A DNA stretch of 12,753 nucleotides from Rhodobacter sp. (lineage in GTDB: Bacteria > Pseudomonadota > Alphaproteobacteria > Rhodobacterales > Rhodobacteraceae). The notes beneath the pieces are model-generated. The model was not told the DNA's origin and ran no database searches. It saw nothing but the letters and a program-made list of their open reading frames with translations. The stretch is from NCBI GenBank assembly GCA_003536295.1, contig DPZQ01000049.1, positions 1-12,753 on the forward strand, read 5' to 3'. This document shows positions 1 through 6,795 of this stretch, one piece after another. The translations under genes were made by a program, and so were the position numbers. How positions within the stretch are numbered: position 1 is the first letter of the stretch; each line of letters starts with the position of its first letter.

Positions 1-1162
1 CCAAAGGGTCGGTTCCCAAAGCATAGCGGTGATTTTGTAAGAGTTGCGGCACGGCTTCAAAACTTTGGGTTAAGCTGCTTGCGCGCGCGCCACTGCGGGC
101 CATTTCCGACAAAAACTGCAAGCCTGCAATCAGCCCATCGCCTGTGGTGGCGTAGTCTGTCATCACAATGTGGCCCGACTGTTCGCCGCCTAGATTATAA
201 CCGCCGACGCGCATCGCCTCGACCACATAGCGATCACCGACGTTGGTGCGCAAAAGATTTAGACCGCGCTGATTCAAAAACCGCTCAAGACCCAAGTTTG
301 ACATTATGGTGGCCACCAAACCATTGCCCTTTAACCGCCCATCCGAGGCCCAGCGGGCCGCGAATAAAGCCATAATCTGATCGCCGTCAGCGACCTGACC
401 ATTCTCATCTAAAATCATCAAGCGGTCCGCATCACCATCAAGCGAAATGCCCATATGTGCTCCATGTGCCACTATCGCTTCGGCCGCGGTTTGCGTATGG
501 GTCGAGCCAACCAACGAATTTATATTCTTACCATTGGGCGATACACCTACGGGAATCACATCAGCTCCCAATTCCCATAGAACGGCAGGGGCGACACGGT
601 AGGCGGCGCCATTTGCACAGTCGACCACAACTTTCAACCCATCCAAGCGCAGGCCTGCGGGAAAGGTAGTTTTGACATATTCAATATAGCGGCCTGCCGC
701 ATCATCAATTCGTTTGGCGCGGCCAATCCACTCGGGGGCAGCCAAGCTCATCTCTTGATCAAGCATCATTTCGATCTCGGATTCTGCGATGTCTGAAAGT
801 TTAAACCCATCGGGGCCAAAAAATTTGATGCCATTGTCATAATGTGGGTTGTGGCTAGCCGAGATCATAACACCCAGATCCGCACGCATTGACCGTGTCA
901 AAAACCCAACTGCAGGTGTGGGCACGGGACCAAGCAAAAGCACATTCATCCCTGCGCTGGTCAGGCCTGCCGTCAAGGCATTTTCTAACATATAGCCCGA
1001 AAGCCGCGTGTCTTTACCAATCACTACCCGATGATCCGTACCAACCGAGCGGCTAAAATACCGACCTACAGCCGTCCCAAGGCGCAAGGCCACCTCGGCG
1101 GTCATAGGGTATTGGTTGGCTTTTCCGCGCACACCGTCAGTGCCAAATAAGTTTCTGCTCAT
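1..1162 (-). CDS. glmM: Phosphoglucosamine mutase GlmM (3' end outside window)
   Basis: GlmM interconverts glucosamine-6-phosphate and glucosamine-1-phosphate, supplying UDP-GlcNAc for peptidoglycan and LPS in the cytoplasm. I translated the minus strand from 1162 to the left edge: 387 codons with no stop. It opens MSRNLFGTDGVRGKAN, the family N-terminus. The phosphoserine loop SASHNPH lies at residues 101-107 (active Ser about S103), the metal-binding loop DGDADR at 242-247, and the sugar-binding loop GGEQSGH at 325-331. The family is usually about 445-450 aa, so roughly 60 C-terminal residues (phosphate-binding domain 4) lie outside. The ATG overlaps the folP stop as ATGA, and AAGGGA sits 6 nt upstream (1174-1169), so translation is probably coupled to folP. 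The folP-glmM order is also found in E. coli. Identification is very secure. Confidence 0.97.
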   Translation of the reverse strand, partial: MSRNLFGTDGVRGKANQYPMTAEVALRLGTAVGRYFSRSVGTDHRVVIGKDTRLSGYMLENALTAGLTSAGMNVLLLGPVPTPAVGFLTRSMRADLGVMISASHNPHYDNGIKFFGPDGFKLSDIAESEIEMMLDQEMSLAAPEWIGRAKRIDDAAGRYIEYVKTTFPAGLRLDGLKVVVDCANGAAYRVAPAVLWELGADVIPVGVSPNGKNINSLVGSTHTQTAAEAIVAHGAHMGISLDGDADRLMILDENGQVADGDQIMALFAARWASDGRLKGNGLVATIMSNLGLERFLNQRGLNLLRTNVGDRYVVEAMRVGGYNLGGEQSGHIVMTDYATTGDGLIAGLQFLSEMARSGARASSLTQSFEAVPQLLQNHRYALGTDPL

Positions 1163-2181
1163 GTTGCGTCCCTTGTTGCGCTTATAGAATGAATGGCCTG
1201 CCACAGGGCCAAAGCTTGTTTGGTGGCCAAAACGTCATGCACGCGCACGATCTGCACGCCCTGCGCAACCGCTGCTAAAGCCACCGCAACTGAGCCAAAC
1301 ACTCGCTCATCCGCTTGGCTGGTCTGCGTCAACGTTCCGATAAACCGTTTGCGCGAGGCGCCAAGTAATAGTGGGCACCCCAAAGAATGAAACAGTGCTA
1401 AATCAGCCAAAAGGGTAAGATTATGTGTTAAAGTTTTACCAAACCCAATGCCCGGATCCAAAATGATCTGGGCGCGGGTGATGCCGCAGGCCTCAGCTCG
1501 GGCGATGGCACTTTCTAAGAAATCATAGACATCAAGCAAGACATTCTCATAATGAGGATCTTCCTGCATGGTGTCGGGCGCGCCCAAAGCATGCATCAGG
1601 CAAATAGGAGCACCCGTTTGTGCGGCCAAGGCTCCAAGTGCGGGGTCAAACTGCAAGGCCGAGACGTCATTCAAAATGGCGGCACCCATGTGAAGGGCGG
1701 TACGTGCCACCATCGCTTTGCGCGTGTCAATTGATATAGGGTAACCTGGAAAGGCTAGGGCCAGGGCCGTAATGACGGGGGCCGTACGAGCCACCTCTTC
1801 TTTGGGATCGATCGTTTTGGCACCTGGCCTTGTACTTTCGCCGCCAATGTCCAAAAGGTCGGCTCCCTCGGCGCGCAAAAGCGCCCCATGAGCCAACGCT
1901 TGGGGCAACACATCATAGCGGCCACCATCAGAAAAACTATCGGGCGTGACGTTCAAGATGCCCATAATTTGCGGGCGCTCAAACGACAAACCCGCCAAAG
2001 ACTGGCGTGGGGCTATAAAGTTTGTTAAAATATGGGTCGGCAAATCAGCGGCTTTGACCGAAATAGGCGCTTGGTCACGGCGCAGCTTAAGGCAGTGATC
2101 GAACCAAAGCCACCCACCCGCGAGCCCAAAGGCCAAGGGCGGCTTGGGGCCAGAGTGTAAAAGGGGACGAAAGTAATCCAT
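1159..2181 (-). CDS. folP: Dihydropteroate synthase FolP
   Basis: FolP condenses 7,8-dihydropterin pyrophosphate with p-aminobenzoate to dihydropteroate, the sulfonamide-sensitive step of folate synthesis. The 340-aa product has the two family signatures, MGILNVTPDSFSDGG and LLDIGGESTRPGA, followed by ISIDTRKA, ILNDVSA, a CLMHALG/TMQED segment, LDPGIGFGKT, LLLGASRKRFIG and the final RVHDV, all in the usual order of the TIM barrel. About 70 residues before the first signature form an N-terminal extension, giving a longer protein than E. coli FolP (about 280 aa). I chose ATG 2181 (MDYFRPLLHSG) because AGGGG lies 5 nt upstream and it starts 8 nt after the folB stop. A start at 2316 in the same frame would overlap folB by over 120 nt. 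The stop overlaps the glmM start. Confidence 0.96.
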   Translation of the reverse strand: MDYFRPLLHSGPKPPLAFGLAGGWLWFDHCLKLRRDQAPISVKAADLPTHILTNFIAPRQSLAGLSFERPQIMGILNVTPDSFSDGGRYDVLPQALAHGALLRAEGADLLDIGGESTRPGAKTIDPKEEVARTAPVITALALAFPGYPISIDTRKAMVARTALHMGAAILNDVSALQFDPALGALAAQTGAPICLMHALGAPDTMQEDPHYENVLLDVYDFLESAIARAEACGITRAQIILDPGIGFGKTLTHNLTLLADLALFHSLGCPLLLGASRKRFIGTLTQTSQADERVFGSVAVALAAVAQGVQIVRVHDVLATKQALALWQAIHSISATRDAT

Positions 2182-2186
2182 AAACG

Positions 2187-2191
2187 CCCCT
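2187..2191 (-). promoter_or_regulatory. Ribosome binding site fixing the folP start
   Basis: On the minus strand AGGGG is followed by 5 nt and ATG 2181. It overlaps the folB stop codon (2192-2190), which suggests translational coupling between folB and folP. It supports the short folP start over the longer frame opening at 2316. Confidence 0.7.
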
Positions 2192-3137
2192 ATACTGGCA
2201 TACCGATCAAAGCAGGCTTCAGGGCTGCCCGACTGACAGGAACCCGCGATCCTGCGGGCAAAGTGGCGTCGCCGTGCACCAGCAGCTCGGACGCGGCCAG
2301 ATGTTCGGCCAACCACAGCGCCAGCGCCAAAGGATCGGCATTAGTCGGACCGTCAACAGCATCAAGCACGAGCTTTGAGGGGGCCCAAACAATCATATTA
2401 CCCTGTTTGATCGCCCAATCAATTTCTGTACGCGATGAGACTACGACACATCGATCATCACGCGCCGCCAAAGTCCAGGCGTTTTGCTCGATCGCCAACA
2501 GGTCAACGCGCCTCTGTGTAGGGCGGTGCCCCGTAGTGGGGAGGTCAAGATTGGGCAGTCCCACACATAAGACTACAGGCAAGCCCTTAGCCCTAAGCGA
2601 CAGGTCATCTAGGATGGCCGCAATATTTGAGTGGGCAATTGCTGCGGCATCTAAAAAAACCACCAAAGGATGCACCGATTCTTGTGCACCGCTGGCCCCT
2701 TTGGTTTGAATCGGGGTCGCCGCGCGCGCGCGCGCTATCTCAACACCCAGTGCGAAGGGGCCTCGATCTAGCTTTTCAATGCGCACAAATACCCGCATGG
2801 CGCGCGGTTCGGCCAAAATACGTTCAGCAACGCCTTCGGCCAAAGTCTCCAGCAGGTTGAGACGATCAGCCGCAAGTTGGGCGGATATCGCCTCAGTTAT
2901 ACGGTCATACGATAGGATACGGTCGACATCATCATCAAGTGGAATGGCGTGGGGGCTGACCTCAACCACAACATTAAAGCACACACGTTGGCGAGTGCCG
3001 CGCTCTTGCTGAAATGCCCCAATTTCAACATCAACCAAATAGTCGCGAAGCAAAATTCGGTCACGCGGATCTGCGCTGGCTGAAGCAATGGCGCGCTCTT
3101 CAGGATGGGCAAACGCCAAGGAAATATCACTGGTCAT
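2190..3137 (-). CDS. folB: Dihydroneopterin aldolase FolB with C-terminal amino-acid-kinase-like domain
   Basis: FolB cleaves 7,8-dihydroneopterin to 6-hydroxymethyl-dihydropterin and glycolaldehyde in folate synthesis. The product is 315 aa, more than twice a normal FolB (about 120 aa). Residues about 28-135 form the aldolase domain: LLRDYLVDVEIGAFQQER with the substrate-binding region, LSYDRI with the conserved tyrosine, NLLETLAEGVAERIL with the conserved Glu, and VRIEKLDRG with the family lysine. A short linker (about 136-157, partly ARARAA) leads to a second domain, about 158-315. Its RRVDLLAIEQNAWTLA and VWAPSKLVLD..LALALWLAEHLAASELL segments resemble amino acid kinase (PF00696-like) proteins of the MfnE/uridylate kinase type. 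The phosphate-binding glycines are absent, so it is probably non-catalytic. ATG 3137 is chosen because AGGA lies 6 nt upstream; the in-frame TTG at 3152 has no such support. First gene of folB-folP-glmM. Confidence 0.9.
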   Translation of the reverse strand: MTSDISLAFAHPEERAIASASADPRDRILLRDYLVDVEIGAFQQERGTRQRVCFNVVVEVSPHAIPLDDDVDRILSYDRITEAISAQLAADRLNLLETLAEGVAERILAEPRAMRVFVRIEKLDRGPFALGVEIARARAATPIQTKGASGAQESVHPLVVFLDAAAIAHSNIAAILDDLSLRAKGLPVVLCVGLPNLDLPTTGHRPTQRRVDLLAIEQNAWTLAARDDRCVVVSSRTEIDWAIKQGNMIVWAPSKLVLDAVDGPTNADPLALALWLAEHLAASELLVHGDATLPAGSRVPVSRAALKPALIGMPV

Positions 3138-3143
3138 ATCAGA

Positions 3144-3147
3144 TCCT
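3144..3147 (-). promoter_or_regulatory. Ribosome binding site fixing the folB start
   Basis: AGGA on the minus strand, 6 nt before ATG 3137. The alternative TTG start at 3152 lies upstream of this site, so the site would fall inside the coding sequence if TTG were used. Confidence 0.6.
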
Positions 3148-3169
3148 GCCAATTTAGTTTGGTGGGTTT

Positions 3170-3198
3170 TGCATAAAGGGCAAAAGAGGCATCAGCAA
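3170..3198 (-). promoter_or_regulatory. Likely sigma-70-type promoter of folB-folP-glmM
   Basis: In the 107-bp spacer before folB the minus strand reads TTGCTG (3198-3193), 17 nt, then TATGCA (3175-3170). The predicted transcript would begin near 3163, giving a leader of about 26 nt to the folB ATG. Spacing is ideal and the -10 matches that proposed for glyQ. No transcript data are available, so this is a pattern-based call. No other structure was seen in the 3138-3244 spacer. Confidence 0.42.
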
Positions 3199-3244
3199 GC
3201 CGAACTTTTAACCGTAGCCAAGTGATATTGAACAGCTTTATGAA

Positions 3245-3943
3245 TTACAGGTTTTCAGGGTCTCGGTAAAAGGCATGCAGCCCGATATCCGCTGTATGGT
3301 TAAACACCTTAGCCCAGCGGGGGCTAGCATATTTTGCGTGAAAATAAGTTGCACCCTGAGTAAGCGTGCGCGGCGCGCCATCAAGCAAGGCACGGGCTAT
3401 TTTGGCCGCCACATCATAGGCCGCAAGTTCGGCTACCTTTTCTGGCTTACCGTCGCACATATAGGAGAATTGGCACACGCCATTACGACTTTGATGCACA
3501 ACGGCGCAGATGGTTTGGGGGTACTTTACACTCTCAACACGGTTCAAGATCACTTCCCCCACGGCCACTTGGCCTAAAATGGTTTCTCCTCGCGCTTCAA
3601 AATAAATAGCTTGGGCCAGACAGGACCATTGTTTGCCACCACTGGCAATCGGTAGAGCCCCAAGGCGATCAGCAGTAAAAAAGTTGCGTGAACGCCCAAG
3701 GCTTAGAGAGCCAAGCGGCTCAGGCGCGAATAAAGGATTTTTAACTTGGTACGCAATGGTCGCTTTTTGGGCAGATCCAACATTATCAAGGGCGATTTTT
3801 TCCACCTCTAACAAGGCCCCAAGCAACGTGCCGATGGTGTCCTTCGGATTATTCGATTTAGATACAGTTACATCAGCAAAAGCAGCCGAGCTTAAAATCA
3901 CGCCCAAAAAAATAGCATATTGCCAAAGATTGATCATTCGCAT
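3245..3943 (-). CDS. Secreted cell wall hydrolase, SleB/CwlJ family
   Basis: Predicted periplasmic peptidoglycan hydrolase with the Hydrolase_2 (SleB/CwlJ, PF07486-type) fold, a lytic-transglycosylase-like domain. The 232-aa product has an N-terminal signal peptide (residues 1 to about 24, hydrophobic core YAIFLGVILSSAAFA). Residues 25-105 are not recognised. The catalytic domain at about 106-228 contains WSCLAQAIYFEARGE (likely catalytic Glu116), QVAVGEVILNRVESVKYP, CQFSYMCDGKPE, ATYFHAKYASPRW and a closing HAFYR. Four cysteines (about 108, 146, 157, 163) could form disulfides. ATG 3943 is preceded by GGAA at a workable distance; ATG 3937 is also possible. A much stronger AGGAGG lies 27 nt upstream and does not fit this start. 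In alphaproteobacteria without spores the family is a general murein hydrolase; its exact job is not known here. It lies between the fol operon and ppdK and appears to be transcribed alone. Confidence 0.9.
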   Translation of the reverse strand: MRMINLWQYAIFLGVILSSAAFADVTVSKSNNPKDTIGTLLGALLEVEKIALDNVGSAQKATIAYQVKNPLFAPEPLGSLSLGRSRNFFTADRLGALPIASGGKQWSCLAQAIYFEARGETILGQVAVGEVILNRVESVKYPQTICAVVHQSRNGVCQFSYMCDGKPEKVAELAAYDVAAKIARALLDGAPRTLTQGATYFHAKYASPRWAKVFNHTADIGLHAFYRDPENL

Positions 3944-4060
3944 CAAAAGTTTCCAACACTCGTTTCATCGCCTCCTAAGATCAATATCTAGGACACGAAA
4001 CTTCATACGTCACAACAGGGTTAGCGTCTAGTTACCACCTGAAGTTGATGCAGGTATGTA

Positions 4061-4082
4061 ACAAAAATGGCGAACTTTCGCC
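4061..4082 (-). terminator. Intrinsic terminator downstream of the PPDK-like gene
   Basis: On the minus strand GGCGAAAGTTCGCC (4082-4069) can fold into a 5-6 bp GC-containing stem with a 2-4 nt loop, followed directly by ATTTTTGT. It lies about 60 nt after the PPDK-like stop and before the cell wall hydrolase gene, in the right orientation to end the upstream transcript. Confidence 0.55.
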
Positions 4083-4112
4083 TATATTTGGTAGCGAAAC
4101 AAAGATCACGCG

Positions 4113-4150
4113 CTTTAAATTAAAGACACAAGTTATTGAATTTAATTCAA
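4113..4150. repeat. Two AT-rich palindromes at the 3' end of the PPDK-like gene
   Basis: CTTTAA-A-TTAAAG (4113-4125) and TTGAAT-TTA-ATTCAA (4136-4150) are both perfect inverted repeats. The second spans the stop codon (4144-4142). They stand just ahead of the terminator hairpin. They could be protein-binding palindromes, 3'-end RNA structure, or chance in an AT-rich spacer. Confidence 0.4.
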
Positions 4151-6685
4151 CTTACCGTCTGCAATTACTAGATGTGCAACCGCCAGTCGCGCTAAGGGAA
4201 CACGGTAAGGAGAACACGATATATAGTTAAAGCCGGCCTTGCGGAAAAAATCGATGGACTCAATATTTCCCGCATGTTCGCCACAAATACACAAAACAAC
4301 ATCAGGACGCACTTTACGACCCCGATCTGCGCCCATATGCAAAAGCTCACCTACACCGTCAAAATCCAAGAATTGGAACGGATCTTCGAGAAAAACCCCT
4401 TGCTGCACGTAGGTGTTCATAAAGCGGCCCGCATCATCTCGTGAAAGTCCATAAGTCATTTGCGTCAGGTCATTCGTCCCGAAAGACAGAAAAGAAGCGT
4501 GCTGAGCAATCTCACCGGCGCGCAAGCAGGCCCGCGGCGTTTCCACCATGACACCCAGCTTATAGTCAAATTCCACACCCGAGCTAACCCGCACCCGTGA
4601 CGCCACCGCATCAATATTTGATTTGACCAGCTCAACCTCGCGCTTGGCCGATACCAACGGGATCATAATTTCGGGCACCACCGAAGCACCCCGGCGCTGA
4701 ATGACTACTGTGGCCTCAAAAATCGCTTGGGCCTGCATGTCATAAATTTCAGGTAAAACCACTCCCAAACGCACGCCGCGCATTCCCAACATCGGGTTAA
4801 ACTCGGCCAAAGCCTCGGCACGTTGGGTCACTTCCGACAGCGGCTTATCTAATGCCTCGGCCAATTCGCGCAAACCGTCACGCGACTGGGGCAAAAATTC
4901 ATGTAAGGGCGGATCAAACAAGCGAATGCACACAGGCAAACCTTGCATAATGTCAAAAAGCTGTACAAAATCAGCGCGCTGGATAGGCAAAAGCCGCGCC
5001 AAAGCGGCAGATCGATCTTTTGGGCTATTAGCAAAGATCATCTCTCGCATCACGACCAAACGGTCATCTTCAAAAAACATATGTTCTGTACGGCAAAGTC
5101 CGATTCCTTGCGCATTAAAATTGCGCGCAGTTTGGGCATCTGCAGGCGTGTCAGCATTAGCACGAATGCCAATATCGGCCAAACGATCGGCCCAAGATAA
5201 AAGCGTGTTGAAACTGTCGTCCAACGCGGGCGGCATCAGCTTAACGGCCCCAACCAGTGCCTCGCCTTTGGAGCCATCAACGGTAATGATGTCGCCTTCG
5301 CGAAATTGGCGACCATCAGCACAGGCTAGGGTTTTTTCGCGTAAATTAATAACAATATTCGACGCGCCCACCACACAAGGCACCCCAAGGCCACGGCCAA
5401 TCACGGCCGCATGGCTGGTCATGCCGCCGCGCTCGGTCAAAACGCCAGCCGCCGAATGCATGCCGCGAATATCTTCGGGCGCGGTTTCGCGGCGCACCAA
5501 AATACAAGGCTCCCCGCGTGAGACGCTAGCCTGAGCCTGCGCTGATGAAAAAACAATCCGCCCAGTAGCAGCCCCTGGACTTGCTGCAATGCCGCTCGCC
5601 ATCACATCGCGCGGGGCTTTGGGGTCAAGCTGATGGTGCAACAAATCAGAGATCGAGCGCGGCTCGATCCGCACCAGAGCTTCATTATGAGAAATGATAC
5701 CGTCTTGCGCTAAAGAGACCGCGATTCTCACACCCGCCCGCGACGAGCGCGGCACTTTAATCGCATCCAGCACCGATAGTTTGCCATTTTCGATGGTGAA
5801 TTCCACCTGCATTTCTTCACGCAGTTTAACCCGACATAGCGCGCCAATATCCAAAAGGTGTGCAAAAATATCAGGGGCCACATCTTCAAGAGAGGGGCCG
5901 CGCGGGTCGCGGGTGAGGTATAGCTCTTTACTTTCGGCTAATTGCACGCGCGCTTGGCCTTGCGCCAAAAAGCGCCCCGTGACTTGGTAAGCACCCGCAA
6001 CAGGGTCGATAAATTGAATAATGCCACAACCAGACAAGCCCTGACCCATACCTTGAACCATTTCTTGCACAACAAGCCCCAAGGCGGCCTCAGCAGGTGC
6101 GCCCTTGGCTTGGCGCAAAAGGCGCGCTGTCGTACCTTCCCATGCGCGCGACATTGAGCGTAAAACCTCAGTCAATTGTCGGGCGGGGTCTTCAGGGAAA
6201 GATTCATCCATTTCTAATTCGTAAAGCTTAAGTGCTGCACTGATCCCTTCAAGCGAGGGGGACAAATCGTCAAACATATCAGGATCAAGCCGCGCCACAT
6301 GCATGGCATAGGCCTGAATAAACTGTAAAAAAATTATATTGGCGGCATCTTCCCCGTGCGAAAGACAAAGCCCCTCATGTGCGGCAGCATTCATACCTAT
6401 ATTAAGCAAAGACGCAGGCCCCCCCCATTCGGGGTTAGCTGGGCTTGGTCGCACCGAGAGAAGGGTATTGGGAACGAAATTCGATAAAATCGCTTTGGCA
6501 TCAATAGAATGACCAATAGCAATTTGACGCACAGTATTGGCAGGCAGAGTGACAACCTTTGGCACAGGCAAATCCATACGCACCAAACGTTGCAGACATT
6601 TTGCTCGCCACCCATGGGTCGCGGCCAAAATATCTGCCTTGGGACTAATCGAAGTAAAATCACTTATCAGATCATATTTCTGCAC
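4142..6685 (-). CDS. ppdK: Pyruvate, phosphate dikinase-like protein with altered ATP-grasp domain
   Basis: PPDK interconverts pyruvate + ATP + Pi and PEP + AMP + PPi through a swivelling phospho-histidine domain. The product is 847 aa, slightly short of the usual 870-890. The C-terminal two thirds are canonical: phospho-His loop GGMTSHAAV (H425), GIGLCRTEHMFF (R532), IRLFDPPLHEF (R588, D591), NPMLGMRGVRLG, MVETPRAC (E715), FGTNDLTQMTYG (N738, D739) and CICGEHAG (C801), the PEP/pyruvate barrel. The N-terminal ATP-grasp region (about 1-340) is divergent. By alignment with C. symbiosum PPDK, K22 becomes R27, R92 is kept as R79, E323 as E295, but Q335 becomes D307 and R337 becomes I309; the GMMDT segment reads GGPAS. 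Start is GTG 6685, with AAAGGGAG 7 nt upstream; the next Met is residue 37. It follows glyS with a 110-nt spacer. True PPDK activity is uncertain; the family assignment is secure. Confidence 0.88.
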   Translation of the reverse strand: MQKYDLISDFTSISPKADILAATHGWRAKCLQRLVRMDLPVPKVVTLPANTVRQIAIGHSIDAKAILSNFVPNTLLSVRPSPANPEWGGPASLLNIGMNAAAHEGLCLSHGEDAANIIFLQFIQAYAMHVARLDPDMFDDLSPSLEGISAALKLYELEMDESFPEDPARQLTEVLRSMSRAWEGTTARLLRQAKGAPAEAALGLVVQEMVQGMGQGLSGCGIIQFIDPVAGAYQVTGRFLAQGQARVQLAESKELYLTRDPRGPSLEDVAPDIFAHLLDIGALCRVKLREEMQVEFTIENGKLSVLDAIKVPRSSRAGVRIAVSLAQDGIISHNEALVRIEPRSISDLLHHQLDPKAPRDVMASGIAASPGAATGRIVFSSAQAQASVSRGEPCILVRRETAPEDIRGMHSAAGVLTERGGMTSHAAVIGRGLGVPCVVGASNIVINLREKTLACADGRQFREGDIITVDGSKGEALVGAVKLMPPALDDSFNTLLSWADRLADIGIRANADTPADAQTARNFNAQGIGLCRTEHMFFEDDRLVVMREMIFANSPKDRSAALARLLPIQRADFVQLFDIMQGLPVCIRLFDPPLHEFLPQSRDGLRELAEALDKPLSEVTQRAEALAEFNPMLGMRGVRLGVVLPEIYDMQAQAIFEATVVIQRRGASVVPEIMIPLVSAKREVELVKSNIDAVASRVRVSSGVEFDYKLGVMVETPRACLRAGEIAQHASFLSFGTNDLTQMTYGLSRDDAGRFMNTYVQQGVFLEDPFQFLDFDGVGELLHMGADRGRKVRPDVVLCICGEHAGNIESIDFFRKAGFNYISCSPYRVPLARLAVAHLVIADGKLN

Positions 6686-6692
6686 CGCAGCA

Positions 6693-6700
6693 CTCCCTTT
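6693..6700 (-). promoter_or_regulatory. Ribosome binding site supporting the GTG start of the PPDK-like gene
   Basis: AAAGGGAG on the minus strand stands 7 nt before GTG 6685. There is no in-frame ATG nearby, so this site decides the start. Confidence 0.65.
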
Positions 6701-6709
6701 CTTAGGTGC

Positions 6710-6737
6710 AGCATAGACCGATCATCAAGTGACGCAA
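6710..6737 (-). promoter_or_regulatory. Likely promoter of the PPDK-like gene
   Basis: In the glyS-ppdK spacer the minus strand reads TTGCGT (6737-6732), 16 nt, TATGCT (6715-6710). The expected start near 6703 leaves a leader of about 18 nt before GTG 6685. This suggests the gene can be transcribed apart from the gly operon, although read-through is also possible since no convincing terminator follows glyS. Confidence 0.38.
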
Positions 6738-6795
6738 GGGGGAAAAAAGCTGCCCTTGAAGCCCATTTGCGCCCAATAAGGTGCTCGGTGTGGCT

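Noticed and set aside
79..669. Plus-strand open frames opposite glmM (79-375, 457-669)
   Set aside because: They are antisense to a well-conserved glmM frame, have low-complexity Arg/Ser/Pro composition and no recognisable motif.
2182..2316. Upstream extension of folP by 45 codons to a start at 2316
   Set aside because: It would overlap the folB coding region entirely, its Arg/Ala-rich sequence looks like a frame shadow, and a good ribosome site supports ATG 2181.
4045..4230. Plus-strand 61-codon frame across the end of the PPDK-like gene
   Set aside because: It overlaps the terminator, palindromes and the 3' end of the real gene, and has no ribosome site or family resemblance.
4926..5534. 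Plus-strand 202-codon frame inside the PPDK-like gene
   Set aside because: Long only because it mirrors a GC-rich coding frame; Ser/Arg/Pro-rich with no domain, and the minus-strand frame carries all conserved motifs.
6736..6762. CAAGGG...CCCTTG inverted repeat with T6 after glyS as a terminator
   Set aside because: The T-run lies in the loop, not after the stem, so it does not have the form of an intrinsic terminator.
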